From: Thiomicrorhabdus sp041583835
Lineage (GTDB): Bacteria > Pseudomonadota > Gammaproteobacteria > Thiomicrospirales > Thiomicrospiraceae
DNA: 57,787 nucleotides
NCBI RefSeq assembly: GCF_041583835.1
Contig: NZ_JBFHFC010000014.1
Location: 1-57,787 of the forward strand
Reading direction: 5' to 3'
The notes beneath the pieces were generated by a model, which worked only from the letters and a program-made list of their open reading frames with translations, made no database searches and had not been told where the DNA came from. A program made the translations under genes and the position numbers. Of the stretch, positions 43,468 through 52,852 are shown in pieces. How positions within the stretch are numbered: position 1 is the first letter of the stretch; each line of letters opens with the position of its first letter.

Positions 43468-44949
43468 ATGAATCTCGCCCAACGACTTCTTCCTCATCAG
43501 GCCGCTATTTTATTAGTCGGCTTAATGACATTTATCCACATCCTGCTCGCATTCACCTCCGAATTGGGGGGTGATGAAGCACATTATGCCTTGTACGGTC
43601 TGATGCCGGATTGGAGTTACTTCGACCACCCGCCATTGGTCGGTTGGTTACAGATCATTCCGATGTGGCTTTTCCCGACCGACTGGGGCGCGCGCATCGT
43701 GCCGATTTCGCTCTATATCCTGCTTAACTACCTGCTTTACCAAATTACCATTCGCCTGTTTGCAAAAAACGAACAAATCCGTGAAACCGCTTGGATCGGA
43801 TTCGGCAGCTTGTTATTACTAAACGGTACATTAATGTTTCCGCTCATGGGATTAGGGCAATTACCCGACAATCCGCTAATGGTCGTGGTTCTGGCTCTGA
43901 TTTGGTTGGTTTGGGAGATGCTAAAAACCGATCAACCTTCCCTAAAGCAGTGGTTATTGCTTGGTCTGTTAGTAGGGCTGGCGGCTCTCTCCAAATATAC
44001 CTCGATTACCATCATAACCTCTTTACTTATGGTGATGATGCTAGAAAAACGCTGGCAGTGGCTTATGCAAAAGGGACTTTGGCTGGCGATTTTGACGGCA
44101 CTGCTGATTACCGCCCCGCTACTCTACTGGAATGCCATCCATGAATGGGCATCGTTCCTCTATCAACTCCATCACGGTACGCATAATCCGGATTGGCGCA
44201 TTGACCGCTTTTTAAGTTCCCAGACCGCTCAATTTATCGTGTACACACCTCTGCTATTTATCTTCGGTTGGTGGATGATGCTTAAGCTCGGTAACTACCA
44301 AAACCGAGCGACACGTTTATTACTACTATTTGCCGTACCCGTATTTGTCCTGTTTGCTTGGGGATCCGGACGTGAAGAAAGCTTGCCGCACTGGCCGGCT
44401 CTGGCATGGCTATTATTGATTCCGGTGGTCATTGATTGGCTGTGGCAACGCCAAACCAAGCGTGCCATTAAAATTGTAGTTGGATTGCAATTAGCCCTCA
44501 GTCTGATTTTAACCGTGGTGATGCACAGTTTCCTGTACACCCCTTGGATTCCGTTTGACGATCACAAGAACCCAATCCAAGGCGAATACGGCTGGAAACA
44601 AGCCGCCGAGACCGCTTTGGACATTCAAGCGGAACTCGCCAAAGATAAAGAACCGCTTCCTTTATTCGTTTCCAACTGGAGTTATGCCAGCCACTTAACC
44701 TGGTATGTACGGCCTCAACCGGTTTATATCACAACCGGAAAGCAGACACAGTTTGAATTCTGGTTCGGCAAAGCACAGCCGGGTATGGATGGAATACTTG
44801 TCACGCCACACTATGAAAGAATTCCTCCAGTGACCAATCAACCGAATCATTTCGAGCGTTGTAATTTAGTAAAAAAACTGCCAATCCGCGCAAACGACTC
44901 TATAATAGTGAGCTATTATTTTTACTACTGTACTAACTACCTGCGCTAA
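43468..44949 (+). CDS. GT39/ArnT-like integral membrane glycosyltransferase (paralogue)
   Basis: Membrane transferase of the same group as the gene at 36550. The catalytic pair is in ELGGDEAHYALYG (Asp36, Glu37), followed by WSYFDHPPLVGW. Ten or more hydrophobic segments are seen to residue ~360, and then a soluble periplasmic domain that contains PLFVSNWSYASHL and the TWYVRPQPVY segment. It follows manC by eight bases and precedes the GT2-GtrA gene, so polyprenyl-phospho-mannose is a natural donor. Target unknown. Length is 493 residues. Confidence 0.85.
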   Translation: MNLAQRLLPHQAAILLVGLMTFIHILLAFTSELGGDEAHYALYGLMPDWSYFDHPPLVGWLQIIPMWLFPTDWGARIVPISLYILLNYLLYQITIRLFAKNEQIRETAWIGFGSLLLLNGTLMFPLMGLGQLPDNPLMVVVLALIWLVWEMLKTDQPSLKQWLLLGLLVGLAALSKYTSITIITSLLMVMMLEKRWQWLMQKGLWLAILTALLITAPLLYWNAIHEWASFLYQLHHGTHNPDWRIDRFLSSQTAQFIVYTPLLFIFGWWMMLKLGNYQNRATRLLLLFAVPVFVLFAWGSGREESLPHWPALAWLLLIPVVIDWLWQRQTKRAIKIVVGLQLALSLILTVVMHSFLYTPWIPFDDHKNPIQGEYGWKQAAETALDIQAELAKDKEPLPLFVSNWSYASHLTWYVRPQPVYITTGKQTQFEFWFGKAQPGMDGILVTPHYERIPPVTNQPNHFERCNLVKKLPIRANDSIIVSYYFYYCTNYLR

Positions 44950-45025
44950 CTCTAAACAGTTAACGCAAAGACGAATAGTACAACTCAAACACATCGAACC
45001 AGCGATCAAATAGTATAAAAAAATT

Positions 45026-46129
45026 ATGATTTCAATTATCGTTCCAACCTACAAAGAAGTCGAAAACCTTAAACCCCTCAGTGAAATGATTCAATCAGCC
45101 CTCATCGGCCAAGATTATGAAATCATCATCATGGACGATAATTCTCAGGATGGTTCGATTGAACTTTGCGAAGAACTATCAGCAACTCACCCGATCCGTA
45201 TCGTAACACGTACCGAAGACCGCGGCCTTTCTCCAGCCGTTATAGACGGTTTCGACAATGCCCAAGGCGATTATATCGTTGTCATGGATGCCGACCTTTC
45301 ACATCCGGCCAGCGCCATTCCGAAAATGGTGGAACAATTGAAATCCGGTGAAAGCGATTTTGTTTTGGGTTCGCGCTATGTCGCCGGAGGAAGCATTGAT
45401 GACAGTTGGACCTTATGGCGCTACATCAATTCGGCAGTAGCCACATTACCGGCACTACCGTTGACGCGAGTAAAAGACCCTATGTCCGGATTTTTTGCCG
45501 TACGAAAGGGTGACATTCCCGAAAGAAGAGATCTCTCACCAATAGGTTATAAAATAGCCCTGGAAGTCATGGTCAAAGGCGACTTTAAGAAAGTCAGCGA
45601 AGTGCCGATTCATTTTGTCGACCGCGTCCATGGTGAGTCCAAGCTGACCCTAGCCGAACAGCTTAAATATTTGCGTCATCTGCGTCGACTCTATCAGCAC
45701 AAATTTAAAACCAAAGCCGAATTCTTCCAATTCGCTTTAGTCGGCAGTAGCGGATTTATTGTGGATTTAGTGGTTTATCTGTTACTACAGATGATGGGGG
45801 TTACTCATACCGTTGCCCGAGCAATTTCATTTTGGCCAGCGGCATCGTGGAACTGGATGCTGAACCGTATCATGACCTTCAATCACAGAGAAAAAACTAA
45901 AAAAAGGGTTCAATGGACAGCTTTTGTCACCAGCTCCCTTCTTGGCTTTTCGGTCAACTACGGAACCTATTACACCCTAACCACTTACGTGCCGTTTTTT
46001 GAACAACACATGATCTTTGCATTGATTATCGGTGTCCTAATAGGAATGGGCTTCAACTTCACCATCTCCAACCTGTTCATCTTCAAAAAACTGCGTGACG
46101 AAATCAGCGAAGAATCTGCTAAACGCTAA
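45026..46129 (+). CDS. Dolichyl-phosphate mannosyltransferase-like GT2 fused to GtrA domain
   Basis: The N-terminal ~220 residues are a GT2 polyprenyl-phosphate hexosyltransferase: IIVPTYKEVENL, MDDNSQDGS, VVMDADLSHP (the DxD metal site) and FVLGSRYVAGGS. The C-terminal ~140 residues form a GtrA flippase domain with four membrane segments (FALVGSSGFIVDLVVYLL, FSVNYGTYYTL). Synthesis and flipping of one polyprenyl-sugar are thus joined in a chain of 367 residues. With manC two genes upstream, mannose is the favoured sugar. It ends seven bases from the convergent tapT gene. Confidence 0.9.
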   Translation: MISIIVPTYKEVENLKPLSEMIQSALIGQDYEIIIMDDNSQDGSIELCEELSATHPIRIVTRTEDRGLSPAVIDGFDNAQGDYIVVMDADLSHPASAIPKMVEQLKSGESDFVLGSRYVAGGSIDDSWTLWRYINSAVATLPALPLTRVKDPMSGFFAVRKGDIPERRDLSPIGYKIALEVMVKGDFKKVSEVPIHFVDRVHGESKLTLAEQLKYLRHLRRLYQHKFKTKAEFFQFALVGSSGFIVDLVVYLLLQMMGVTHTVARAISFWPAASWNWMLNRIMTFNHREKTKKRVQWTAFVTSSLLGFSVNYGTYYTLTTYVPFFEQHMIFALIIGVLIGMGFNFTISNLFIFKKLRDEISEESAKR

Positions 46130-46136
46130 TCGCTCA

Positions 46137-46748
46137 TCAGTCCTTTCCTTGTTTAAGGGGAGGACGGAATTCCAACTGCTGCTCGACCATCGAATCGAAA
46201 GCCGTCAACAATGGCTTGAAACCCCGTTCGTCATTTTCCAATTGCGACAACACTTCATAGACTGCCTCAATCGTCGACAGGCTGTGTGAATTTTTCTGCT
46301 TGCGGATTTTGTAAGCCGACTGTTTGGCCGGTTGCAGCATAATGCGAGGTAGCTTATTCAGCATTGGATTGGACATCATAATCTTGTGCGCCTTGCGCCA
46401 GGTTCCGTCGATAACCAATACTTTGACATTTTTCAGCGGATATTCGGCCCGAATCTCCTCTATGCTATAGAATCGGCAGTCATCTCCTTCGGTTTCGGGA
46501 TAAAGCAAAAACACCGCCCCCTCCTGTAACCAGGAACGGAGGGATTCCTCTTCCGAGAAGTCCTCACCAATCCAGGTTCGACAATGCGACAAACTCAGCT
46601 GCGCGATCCGTGCCGTTCCCTTAATCTGGGCTACTTCGGACGGATGCTGTAAGATACCGATGGCAACCCGGTTCTTAACCGGACGAATCAACGGGCAAAG
46701 ACAGACCTTTGCAGGACGTGAACAGGTTGGACAGACGATTCTGGACAT
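46137..46748 (-). CDS. tapT: tRNA-uridine aminocarboxypropyltransferase (DTW domain)
   Basis: DTW-domain protein like E. coli TapT (YfiP), which forms acp3U47 in tRNAs from S-adenosylmethionine. The N-terminal zinc-binding CPTCSRPAKVCLCPL, the family motif DGTWRKAHK and the closing KNSHSLSTIEAVYEVL are all present. At 203 residues it is of usual length. The ATG at 46748 lacks a strong ribosome binding site. It is convergent with the glycosyltransferase gene and divergent from the GNAT gene. Confidence 0.92.
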   Translation of the reverse strand: MSRIVCPTCSRPAKVCLCPLIRPVKNRVAIGILQHPSEVAQIKGTARIAQLSLSHCRTWIGEDFSEEESLRSWLQEGAVFLLYPETEGDDCRFYSIEEIRAEYPLKNVKVLVIDGTWRKAHKIMMSNPMLNKLPRIMLQPAKQSAYKIRKQKNSHSLSTIEAVYEVLSQLENDERGFKPLLTAFDSMVEQQLEFRPPLKQGKD

Positions 46749-46785
46749 AATTCAGGTCTTTGGTATGAAATAACGGCGAATAAAT

Positions 46786-47259
46786 ATGAGTGAAATAGTT
46801 TATCAAAAAGCGCAAACGCACGATATTCATCGGTTAAACCACTTCCTCAAACAGCATCAACAGGCAAGTGCCTCACGCGGCGACTTCAACTATCTCACCA
46901 AGGAACTTAACACCATCGTTGGTTGTGCCCGTTTGATTAAAGTTGAGTCAAGTAACGGCAATGAACGGAGTTTTTGGCTAAGAGGGGTTTTTGTCCGTGA
47001 AGAACAGCGTCGACAGGGTATTGCGACGCAGCTTCTGGAATTCATGCATCAAGACTTATTGCAGCAACAGACAGATGAAGGATGGTCTATAACAACTTGC
47101 TTCGCTTTCCCGCTTGCCCATTTGAACGGTTTCTACGAGGCGTTAGGCTATGAACACCGTGAAGTCGACTCATTACCACCCGATTTACAGCAACGCTATC
47201 GGCAAGCCATGAAAGCCGGAAAAAAATGGCTATGTATGATGAAAACAATTGAGAAATAA
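46786..47259 (+). CDS. GNAT-family N-acetyltransferase
   Basis: A 157-residue acetyltransferase. The acetyl-CoA pyrophosphate-binding loop is seen in FVREEQRRQGIATQLLEF (residues ~69-87), and the C-terminal strand-turn FYEALGYEHRE is typical of the fold. Substrate unknown; no partner gene indicates it. It is divergent from tapT and convergent with rmuC. Confidence 0.8.
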   Translation: MSEIVYQKAQTHDIHRLNHFLKQHQQASASRGDFNYLTKELNTIVGCARLIKVESSNGNERSFWLRGVFVREEQRRQGIATQLLEFMHQDLLQQQTDEGWSITTCFAFPLAHLNGFYEALGYEHREVDSLPPDLQQRYRQAMKAGKKWLCMMKTIEK

Positions 47260-47292
47260 CTATTGCAGAAAACCAGACAGACCTGTTGGCAA

Positions 47293-48744
47293 CTAACCTT
47301 CAGAAGCAATTGTCGACTGAACATCCTTTCCGCCTTCCGCCTCTTCCAATAGGTGCGCGGGAATCTCTTTTCGGGTCTTGCCCGCCAGTTCCTTAAGCAT
47401 TTCCGCCTGTCGAACCAAGTTTCCATTACCTTGCAGCATCTGCTTACGGGCGGTTTGATAGGTGGTCTGTGCCGTATCCAACTGTTTGCCGACTTTCTCG
47501 AACGTCTCAACAAAACCAACGAACTTATCATGTACTTCCGCCGCACGTTTAATCAGCTGAACCGTATTTTCACTTTGGCGCTCGTAACGCCATAGCTGCT
47601 CGATAGTCTTTAGGGTTGTAAACAAGGTCGTCGGCGTCACTACTGCAACTCTTTTTTCAAAAGCGCTTTCAAACACACTAGGATCAGCTTCGATTGCCAT
47701 CAGGTATGCGCCTTCGACCGGCACGAACATCAAAACGAAGTCCGGTGCATTCAAACGCTCAAGGTGTTCGTAGCGTTTAGCGGCTAAGGTATCGATATGG
47801 TTTTTCAGGCTGTTCAGGTGTTGTTTCAAAGCCGTTTGTTTTTCAATATCTGAATCACTGTTCAACGCTTTTTCATAATGAAGCAATGAAACCTTAGAGT
47901 CGATGACGATGTGCTTGTTATCCGGCAGATTGATCACCACATCCGGTCGTTGTCGCTTGCCTTCGTCATTAACAAAGGATTTCTCGCGATCGAATTCGAT
48001 CCCTTCCCTAAGCCCGGAACGTTCAAGTAATCTTTCAAGGATTAGTTCTCCCCAGTTCCCCTGAGTCTTACTGTCACCTTTCAGCGCTTGAGTCAGATTT
48101 TGAGTTTCCTCACTCATCTTACTGTTCAAACTCTGTAGCTGTTTGAGTTGTTCCGCTAAACTCGCACGGCCTTCTAAATCTTCTTTATGTGCCGTTTCAA
48201 CCCGCTGCCTGAAATTATCCAATGCCGCTTGCATCGGTTTAAGCACCGATTCCACACTCTGTTTACTATGCTCTGTCAGCTGAACCTGTTTACTTTCGAA
48301 AATTTGATTGGCCAATACCTTAAACTCATTAGCCAACTGGTGTTTAGCCTCTTCCAACAACTGAATCTTTTCTTGTGCATTTTGTTTTTCATTTTCTAAA
48401 CGGCTAGAGAGTTCTGCAGTCGATTCACGCAGCAGGTTATTTTTTTCCTGCAACTCAAAAAGTGCCGACTCTTTCTGATTTAAAGTTATTTGAGCGCTCT
48501 CCAGCTGCTTTTCAAGTTGAAGTACGCTTCCTTGTAAGGGCCTTAACTCGGAAACTTGCCCCTGCAGCTCCTGAAGCTGAGCAGTCAGGGTCTCCATTGT
48601 CTTAAGTTGTTCCGTTTGAGCGGCATTTTCGACACTTAACTGAGTCAATTTTGACTTTAGAGAAAAAGAGTAAATTAGAAAAACGATGGCGACTCCCCAC
48701 CCGCCGGCAAGGAGCGCAAATTGAATAGCGGAAATTTCTGTCAT
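47293..48744 (-). CDS. rmuC: DNA recombination protein RmuC
   Basis: Membrane-anchored protein limiting inversions between repeats in E. coli. An N-terminal helix (GGWGVAIVFLIYSFSL) is followed by a ~170-residue coiled coil, then the RmuC nuclease-like core with KTQGNWGELILERLLERSGL, RPDVVINLPDNKHIVIDSKVS and DFVLMFVPVEGAYLMAIEADP. Length is 483 residues. The ATG overlaps the stop of the upstream pilus accessory gene (TAATG), an unusual coupling of rmuC to an MSHA-type cluster. Confidence 0.95.
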   Translation of the reverse strand: MTEISAIQFALLAGGWGVAIVFLIYSFSLKSKLTQLSVENAAQTEQLKTMETLTAQLQELQGQVSELRPLQGSVLQLEKQLESAQITLNQKESALFELQEKNNLLRESTAELSSRLENEKQNAQEKIQLLEEAKHQLANEFKVLANQIFESKQVQLTEHSKQSVESVLKPMQAALDNFRQRVETAHKEDLEGRASLAEQLKQLQSLNSKMSEETQNLTQALKGDSKTQGNWGELILERLLERSGLREGIEFDREKSFVNDEGKRQRPDVVINLPDNKHIVIDSKVSLLHYEKALNSDSDIEKQTALKQHLNSLKNHIDTLAAKRYEHLERLNAPDFVLMFVPVEGAYLMAIEADPSVFESAFEKRVAVVTPTTLFTTLKTIEQLWRYERQSENTVQLIKRAAEVHDKFVGFVETFEKVGKQLDTAQTTYQTARKQMLQGNGNLVRQAEMLKELAGKTRKEIPAHLLEEAEGGKDVQSTIASEG

Positions 48745-49406
48745 TACGGTTTTTGTTTAAGAGGTTTGGCCGTTTCGACGGCATTCATATCCTGTTTAGG
48801 AGTATTGACTATTTTAACGTCCTTAAGGTCGCGTTTAACAGAACTGTCGTCCGCTTGAAGTATTTTTTGTTTCGTACTAGGCTTTTTGTTGAGCTTATAA
48901 GTCTCGACCATCTTATTCTTGCTCGGATAGTAAGTACTTCCGACCGGAATGAAAACATCCCCTTTGGTGTCGATGTCCATCTCCACACCGCGCAAATTAG
49001 TTTTATCGTAATCAACTTTTACATGCTTGGAAGGAACTTCTTCGAATTTATTATTGATACGTATGATCTTGCTCCCGTCCGGCCTTTCAATTACAGCAGA
49101 CACAGCCAATTTTTTAGGAAGTACAACACGAGGTTTTGCTTTAACGGCAACCTTTGGTTTCTTTTTAACCTCTTTAACTTCTTTAACGATCTCCTGCTTA
49201 TCCTCAGTCACGTTTTTAACTTGCAGACTTTTTAGATAAGCCAGTCTATCCGCATCGATCTTGGCTCGCTGCTCGGGCGTCAACATCAATCGATTTAAAC
49301 TCTGTTCGGCGGCACTAGCCGTATTGATCGATGCCAACAATAAGCTGACCGCTAACAGAGAACTGGCCGAAAGGGTATGCAAAAAGCATCGCCATTCACG
49401 TTTCAT
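48744..49406 (-). CDS. Exported accessory protein at the end of the pilus cluster (MshK-position)
   Basis: Signal peptide (SLLAVSLLLASINTASAAEQ) followed by LMLTPEQRAKIDADRLAYL and a Lys/Val-rich spacer. A small core then follows with ERPDGSKIIRINNKFEEVP, reminiscent of MshK/PilP-type accessory proteins that bind the secretin. I chose ATG 49406 because AAGGAA lies seven bases upstream; a start ten codons earlier overlaps the previous gene and would spoil the signal peptide. It follows mshI/J-like genes, the place of MshK in Vibrio. The rest has no recognised motif. Length is 220 residues. Confidence 0.6.
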   Translation of the reverse strand: MKREWRCFLHTLSASSLLAVSLLLASINTASAAEQSLNRLMLTPEQRAKIDADRLAYLKSLQVKNVTEDKQEIVKEVKEVKKKPKVAVKAKPRVVLPKKLAVSAVIERPDGSKIIRINNKFEEVPSKHVKVDYDKTNLRGVEMDIDTKGDVFIPVGSTYYPSKNKMVETYKLNKKPSTKQKILQADDSSVKRDLKDVKIVNTPKQDMNAVETAKPLKQKP

Positions 49407-49432
49407 AAGTATTTCCTTGTAAGCATTTCGCA

Positions 49433-50086
49433 TCATAAGTTCTTAGCAATTTTAGAGTGCGAATGAAAGACCACTAAAGAACACTGGGTTGCGATATTCC
49501 CTTTCTCGGGATTAAACTTCGCTTCTACCACTTCTGTCTTATTTTTCATCTGGTAACTGCAACTATCCACTAAATAAAACGGTGAAATACGCTCATTAAT
49601 CGCATTAAGCAACTTCGGTAAATCACCGTCATGTTGTAACGACATCGACAAATTTAAGCGACTGAAATAAAAAATTCCCTTATCAAAACTTATCTTATCG
49701 AAACGTCGGCTATCCAAAGGCTGCTCGGGAGTAAATTGGAACGTAAAATCCGGTATAACCAAAGTCTTTTGAATCTGAATCAGAGAATCCGCCCAAAAAA
49801 CGCGATCCTGCGGCTTCACAATCCCCTTACGCACCAAGTCTTTGTATTTTTCACCATACTGCTGGTAAAGCTGTACCTGCAGCTGCAAGAAGGTAACCTG
49901 GCTACGCAGGGAATTCAACTCTCTTAACTTAACCGTTTCCGCCTTTTTGATTTCAGCTTGCCTTTCATCTAAAAAATGCCATAACCCGGCAAATGCAGCA
50001 ATTAAAATAACTGAAACAATTAATGGCTTTAAGTAAAACCTTTTAAATAAAGTAGCTGAAACAACATTATTTAGACTGGGCATCAT
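49433..50086 (-). CDS. PilO/MshJ-like pilus assembly protein
   Basis: Bitopic inner-membrane protein with one N-terminal helix (PLIVSVILIAAFAGLWHFL), a coiled-coil stretch (KLRELNSLRSQVTFLQLQVQLYQQYG), and a C-terminal alpha/beta domain as in PilO/GspM/MshJ proteins. It aligns the pilus platform with the secretin. Two cysteines at the end (SCSYQMKNK, ATQCSLVVF) may form a disulfide. The start overlaps the end of the preceding gene by 20 bases, and the stop overlaps the next region, so it is fully embedded in the operon. Assignment rests on size, topology and position. Confidence 0.65.
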   Translation of the reverse strand: MMPSLNNVVSATLFKRFYLKPLIVSVILIAAFAGLWHFLDERQAEIKKAETVKLRELNSLRSQVTFLQLQVQLYQQYGEKYKDLVRKGIVKPQDRVFWADSLIQIQKTLVIPDFTFQFTPEQPLDSRRFDKISFDKGIFYFSRLNLSMSLQHDGDLPKLLNAINERISPFYLVDSCSYQMKNKTEVVEAKFNPEKGNIATQCSLVVFHSHSKIAKNL

Positions 50087-51638
50087 TAACCCTCATTTTA
50101 ATTTTGAACGGCAATGCGGTCACTTTTTCATTTTTGGCATTGACCGTTAATGCCTGCTTTAAATTGCGGTTCAACGGTTCCTGCGTCAAATCCACCTGAG
50201 CGACATTAGGAATTTTTTTCAAGTCCGTCATCAGATCGTCGACCCATTGAACAGGTTCTTTAAAATACTCCTCAAACGGGAATACCCACCCATCCAATTC
50301 AATTTCATAAGAGTGACTATCAAATCGATCTAATTGTTTCCATTCCAATTTAGTCAATTGAATGTGTTCGTGTCGACTAAACACATCCGCTATCGGTTCA
50401 ATTTCAAAGCCCATGGTCTTATCGGCTTTTAATCCCAAAATGGCTTCGGAGAAATCAACCGAAGCCTTGATTTCTTTTGCATCAATCTGAAGCTTAACCT
50501 CTTTTTGCAATCTCTCTTTTTCAACCTTATGGGCTAAAATTTTCTGATCCAATAACTCGAGTTTATGCTGACTTAAATAGGTACCTATACCGAACACTAA
50601 AGCAAACAAGATGAATGCGATAAAAATCAAAGAATTCAGACTGATAAGGCTCTTATAGCCCAATAATACGGCATTAATTCGGCTGACATAATCATTAAAG
50701 TAAGCCTTTTTAGGCGACTCATTTAAAATATAGTCGGCCATCGCCTCAGCAGCGCAATATTCAATCGGCTCGACGCCACAAATCGACTTATCAAATCCGA
50801 CCGCATTAAACGTCATCGCTTTAAACACGGCGCTGTCCAATTCATTGATCGAAGTAATCAAACCCTCGTCCAAGCATCGCTGCTGCAAATCAATTAAGCA
50901 ATTCTCGTCGCTATCCAGAAAAATATATCCAATAGCATGGTCATCTCCTGAGAGATTCTGATTGTAAATATAGTTTCTGGCTAACTTTGCTTCGTGAATT
51001 AAAGCCGATTGTATTCCGACATAGTCGTCATCTTCTTTTTCAATTTCAATCAGTCGGCTAATGCGTAATTGGCCTTGAAAAAAGAACGTTTGACGATAAG
51101 CATTTTTAGACTGCTTGGAAATAATGAAAAGCGGACTGCCTAGTTCCTGCTTTGTAAAATTAAAAACCTGCTTGAGATGCTTTTTTAAATAATCCGCAAA
51201 CAAGAAAGGAATCGAATAAATCCCCTCAACGATAATCTCGGCTTCTTCCAGTGAAGAAATAAAGTTTGCGATATGCGCAGGAGCCATAATCGAAGCGGAA
51301 AGAATGAGTTCATCCACACGCCCCTCTTCGTTGGTCTGCGTTAATCCCGTCCACTCGGTGTAAATTAAGTCCGCCCCTTCCGATTCCAGGCGTTCAATCA
51401 ATTGCTTACGTACCGCCGTTCTTTCCCACAGGTACAATTTGGGAGAGGATTCAACCACGATGTCTTCATCGACCAAATCCAAGATGATTGACGCTTTTGC
51501 ACGATGCGGAAAACTACTCAACCACTCTTCGATAGCCAAAGTATCTTCCCAACCAAAAATCTTGGGGGACGCCTGATACTTGCAGTCATCCACATAGATA
51601 CTTACACCCTGATCATTTAAATAAAATACAGCTTTCAC
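50067..51638 (-). CDS. Fused PilM/PilN-like (MshI/GspL-like) pilus platform protein
   Basis: The N-terminal ~320 residues are cytoplasmic and lie in the place of PilM/MshI-type actin-like proteins (IVVESSPKLYLWERTAVRKQL, LILSASIMAPAHI). One membrane helix follows near 335-360 (LNSLIFIAFILFALVFGIGTYL), and the last ~160 residues form a periplasmic coiled coil and ferredoxin-like PilN region (VDDLMTDLKKIPNVAQVDL). Such a GspL-like architecture in 523 residues replaces separate PilM and PilN. It starts with GTG directly after the mshG-like stop. No ribosome binding site is evident, suggesting translational coupling. Confidence 0.65.
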   Translation of the reverse strand: MKAVFYLNDQGVSIYVDDCKYQASPKIFGWEDTLAIEEWLSSFPHRAKASIILDLVDEDIVVESSPKLYLWERTAVRKQLIERLESEGADLIYTEWTGLTQTNEEGRVDELILSASIMAPAHIANFISSLEEAEIIVEGIYSIPFLFADYLKKHLKQVFNFTKQELGSPLFIISKQSKNAYRQTFFFQGQLRISRLIEIEKEDDDYVGIQSALIHEAKLARNYIYNQNLSGDDHAIGYIFLDSDENCLIDLQQRCLDEGLITSINELDSAVFKAMTFNAVGFDKSICGVEPIEYCAAEAMADYILNESPKKAYFNDYVSRINAVLLGYKSLISLNSLIFIAFILFALVFGIGTYLSQHKLELLDQKILAHKVEKERLQKEVKLQIDAKEIKASVDFSEAILGLKADKTMGFEIEPIADVFSRHEHIQLTKLEWKQLDRFDSHSYEIELDGWVFPFEEYFKEPVQWVDDLMTDLKKIPNVAQVDLTQEPLNRNLKQALTVNAKNEKVTALPFKIKMRVNDAQSK

Positions 51639-51640
51639 TA

Positions 51641-52843
51641 TTATTGTACCTTTGAAATGGTGTCATAAATTGGACCAAGTACTGCAAGCATAACCCAACC
51701 GACGATAAATCCCATCACCATAGTTAAAATAGGTTCAATTGTCGGCTCGATCTTTTCAATTAATTCTTTTGCTTCACGGTCGTAAAAATAACTGATATTT
51801 TTTAGGGCTTCATCCATTTGCCCACTGCTTTCTCCGACCCGGACCATTCTGATCGCCATCGTCGGAAAAACTTTCGCCTCTTGAAACGCTTCGTGTATCG
51901 GACGACCTTCTTGAATCAGGTGCACTGCATACTCGATATTGCGCTCCAAATAGGTATTGCCGGCGACCGCCGACGTCATTTTCAAACTATCCGTAAAACT
52001 GACTCCCGCGCCGTACATAACCGCTAATGAATTCGCAATCCTAGCGAGTTTCAATTTATAAATAACCGGTCCGATGATGCTGACTTTAAGCAACTTTTCA
52101 TCCGTTTTAATTTTGAAATTTTCGGACTTGCTACGCCACCACTTAATTAAAGCGTAGATGATAATCGGTGTAATAAACAACTCCAATAAATAGTCTCTGA
52201 TGAAATCCGAGGTCGCGATCAACGCAACCGTAGCGAAACCGAGTTCACCACCCATGGATTTAATAAATCCTAAAAGCTCGGGAACTACAAAAACCATCAT
52301 CATAATAACGACGCCAGTTACAACAGTAGCGACGATTGCCGGATAGATCATGACTTTTTTGGCTTTAGACACCAACTCGTCTTCCCATTTCAACATATTA
52401 GCCAGGTCCGCCAAAATCTCGTCCAATCTCCCGGTATTCTCACCGACTGAGACAAGAGAGATGTAGACGTTTCCGAACACGCTTTCATACTCTCTTAGTG
52501 CATCGGAAAAAGTGGAACCACCTTGCATAGCATCATAGATTCCCGCCAGCATCTCTTTGACGGAATCACTTTCATATGAATCTCTTAAATCCTCGATGAT
52601 TTCCATCAAGGGCACGCCCGCTTTCAATAATTGTTCAAATTGAAACGTAATCGATATCATGTCTTTTCGACTGACCTTGGACTTTGACAAACCGAACAAT
52701 CCGTTTGATTGCTTTTTACTGCTAATCAGGTCTATGTTTTTCTTAGCCAGTCTTTGACTTAGGTCTTTTGCATTCGCGGCAGGCATCACACCATTTACGC
52801 GCTTACCGAAACGATTGACACCTGTGTAACGATAGTTCTGCAT
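51641..52843 (-). CDS. mshG: Type II secretion/type IV pilus inner-membrane platform protein (MshG/PilC-like)
   Basis: Polytopic GspF-family protein with two tandem ~120-residue helical repeats (TFQFEQLLKAGVPLMEII and ANSLAVMYGAGVSFTDSL) and three membrane helices. Repeated GEnTGRLdE-type segments are present: VGENTGRLDEILADLANML and VGESSGQMDEALKNISYFYD. The C-terminal IEPILTMVMGFIVGWVMLAVL is characteristic. At 400 residues it is normal. The motor ATPase gene lies nine bases upstream, the usual mshE-mshG order. Confidence 0.92.
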   Translation of the reverse strand: MQNYRYTGVNRFGKRVNGVMPAANAKDLSQRLAKKNIDLISSKKQSNGLFGLSKSKVSRKDMISITFQFEQLLKAGVPLMEIIEDLRDSYESDSVKEMLAGIYDAMQGGSTFSDALREYESVFGNVYISLVSVGENTGRLDEILADLANMLKWEDELVSKAKKVMIYPAIVATVVTGVVIMMMVFVVPELLGFIKSMGGELGFATVALIATSDFIRDYLLELFITPIIIYALIKWWRSKSENFKIKTDEKLLKVSIIGPVIYKLKLARIANSLAVMYGAGVSFTDSLKMTSAVAGNTYLERNIEYAVHLIQEGRPIHEAFQEAKVFPTMAIRMVRVGESSGQMDEALKNISYFYDREAKELIEKIEPTIEPILTMVMGFIVGWVMLAVLGPIYDTISKVQ

Positions 52844-52852
52844 TCAAGACCT

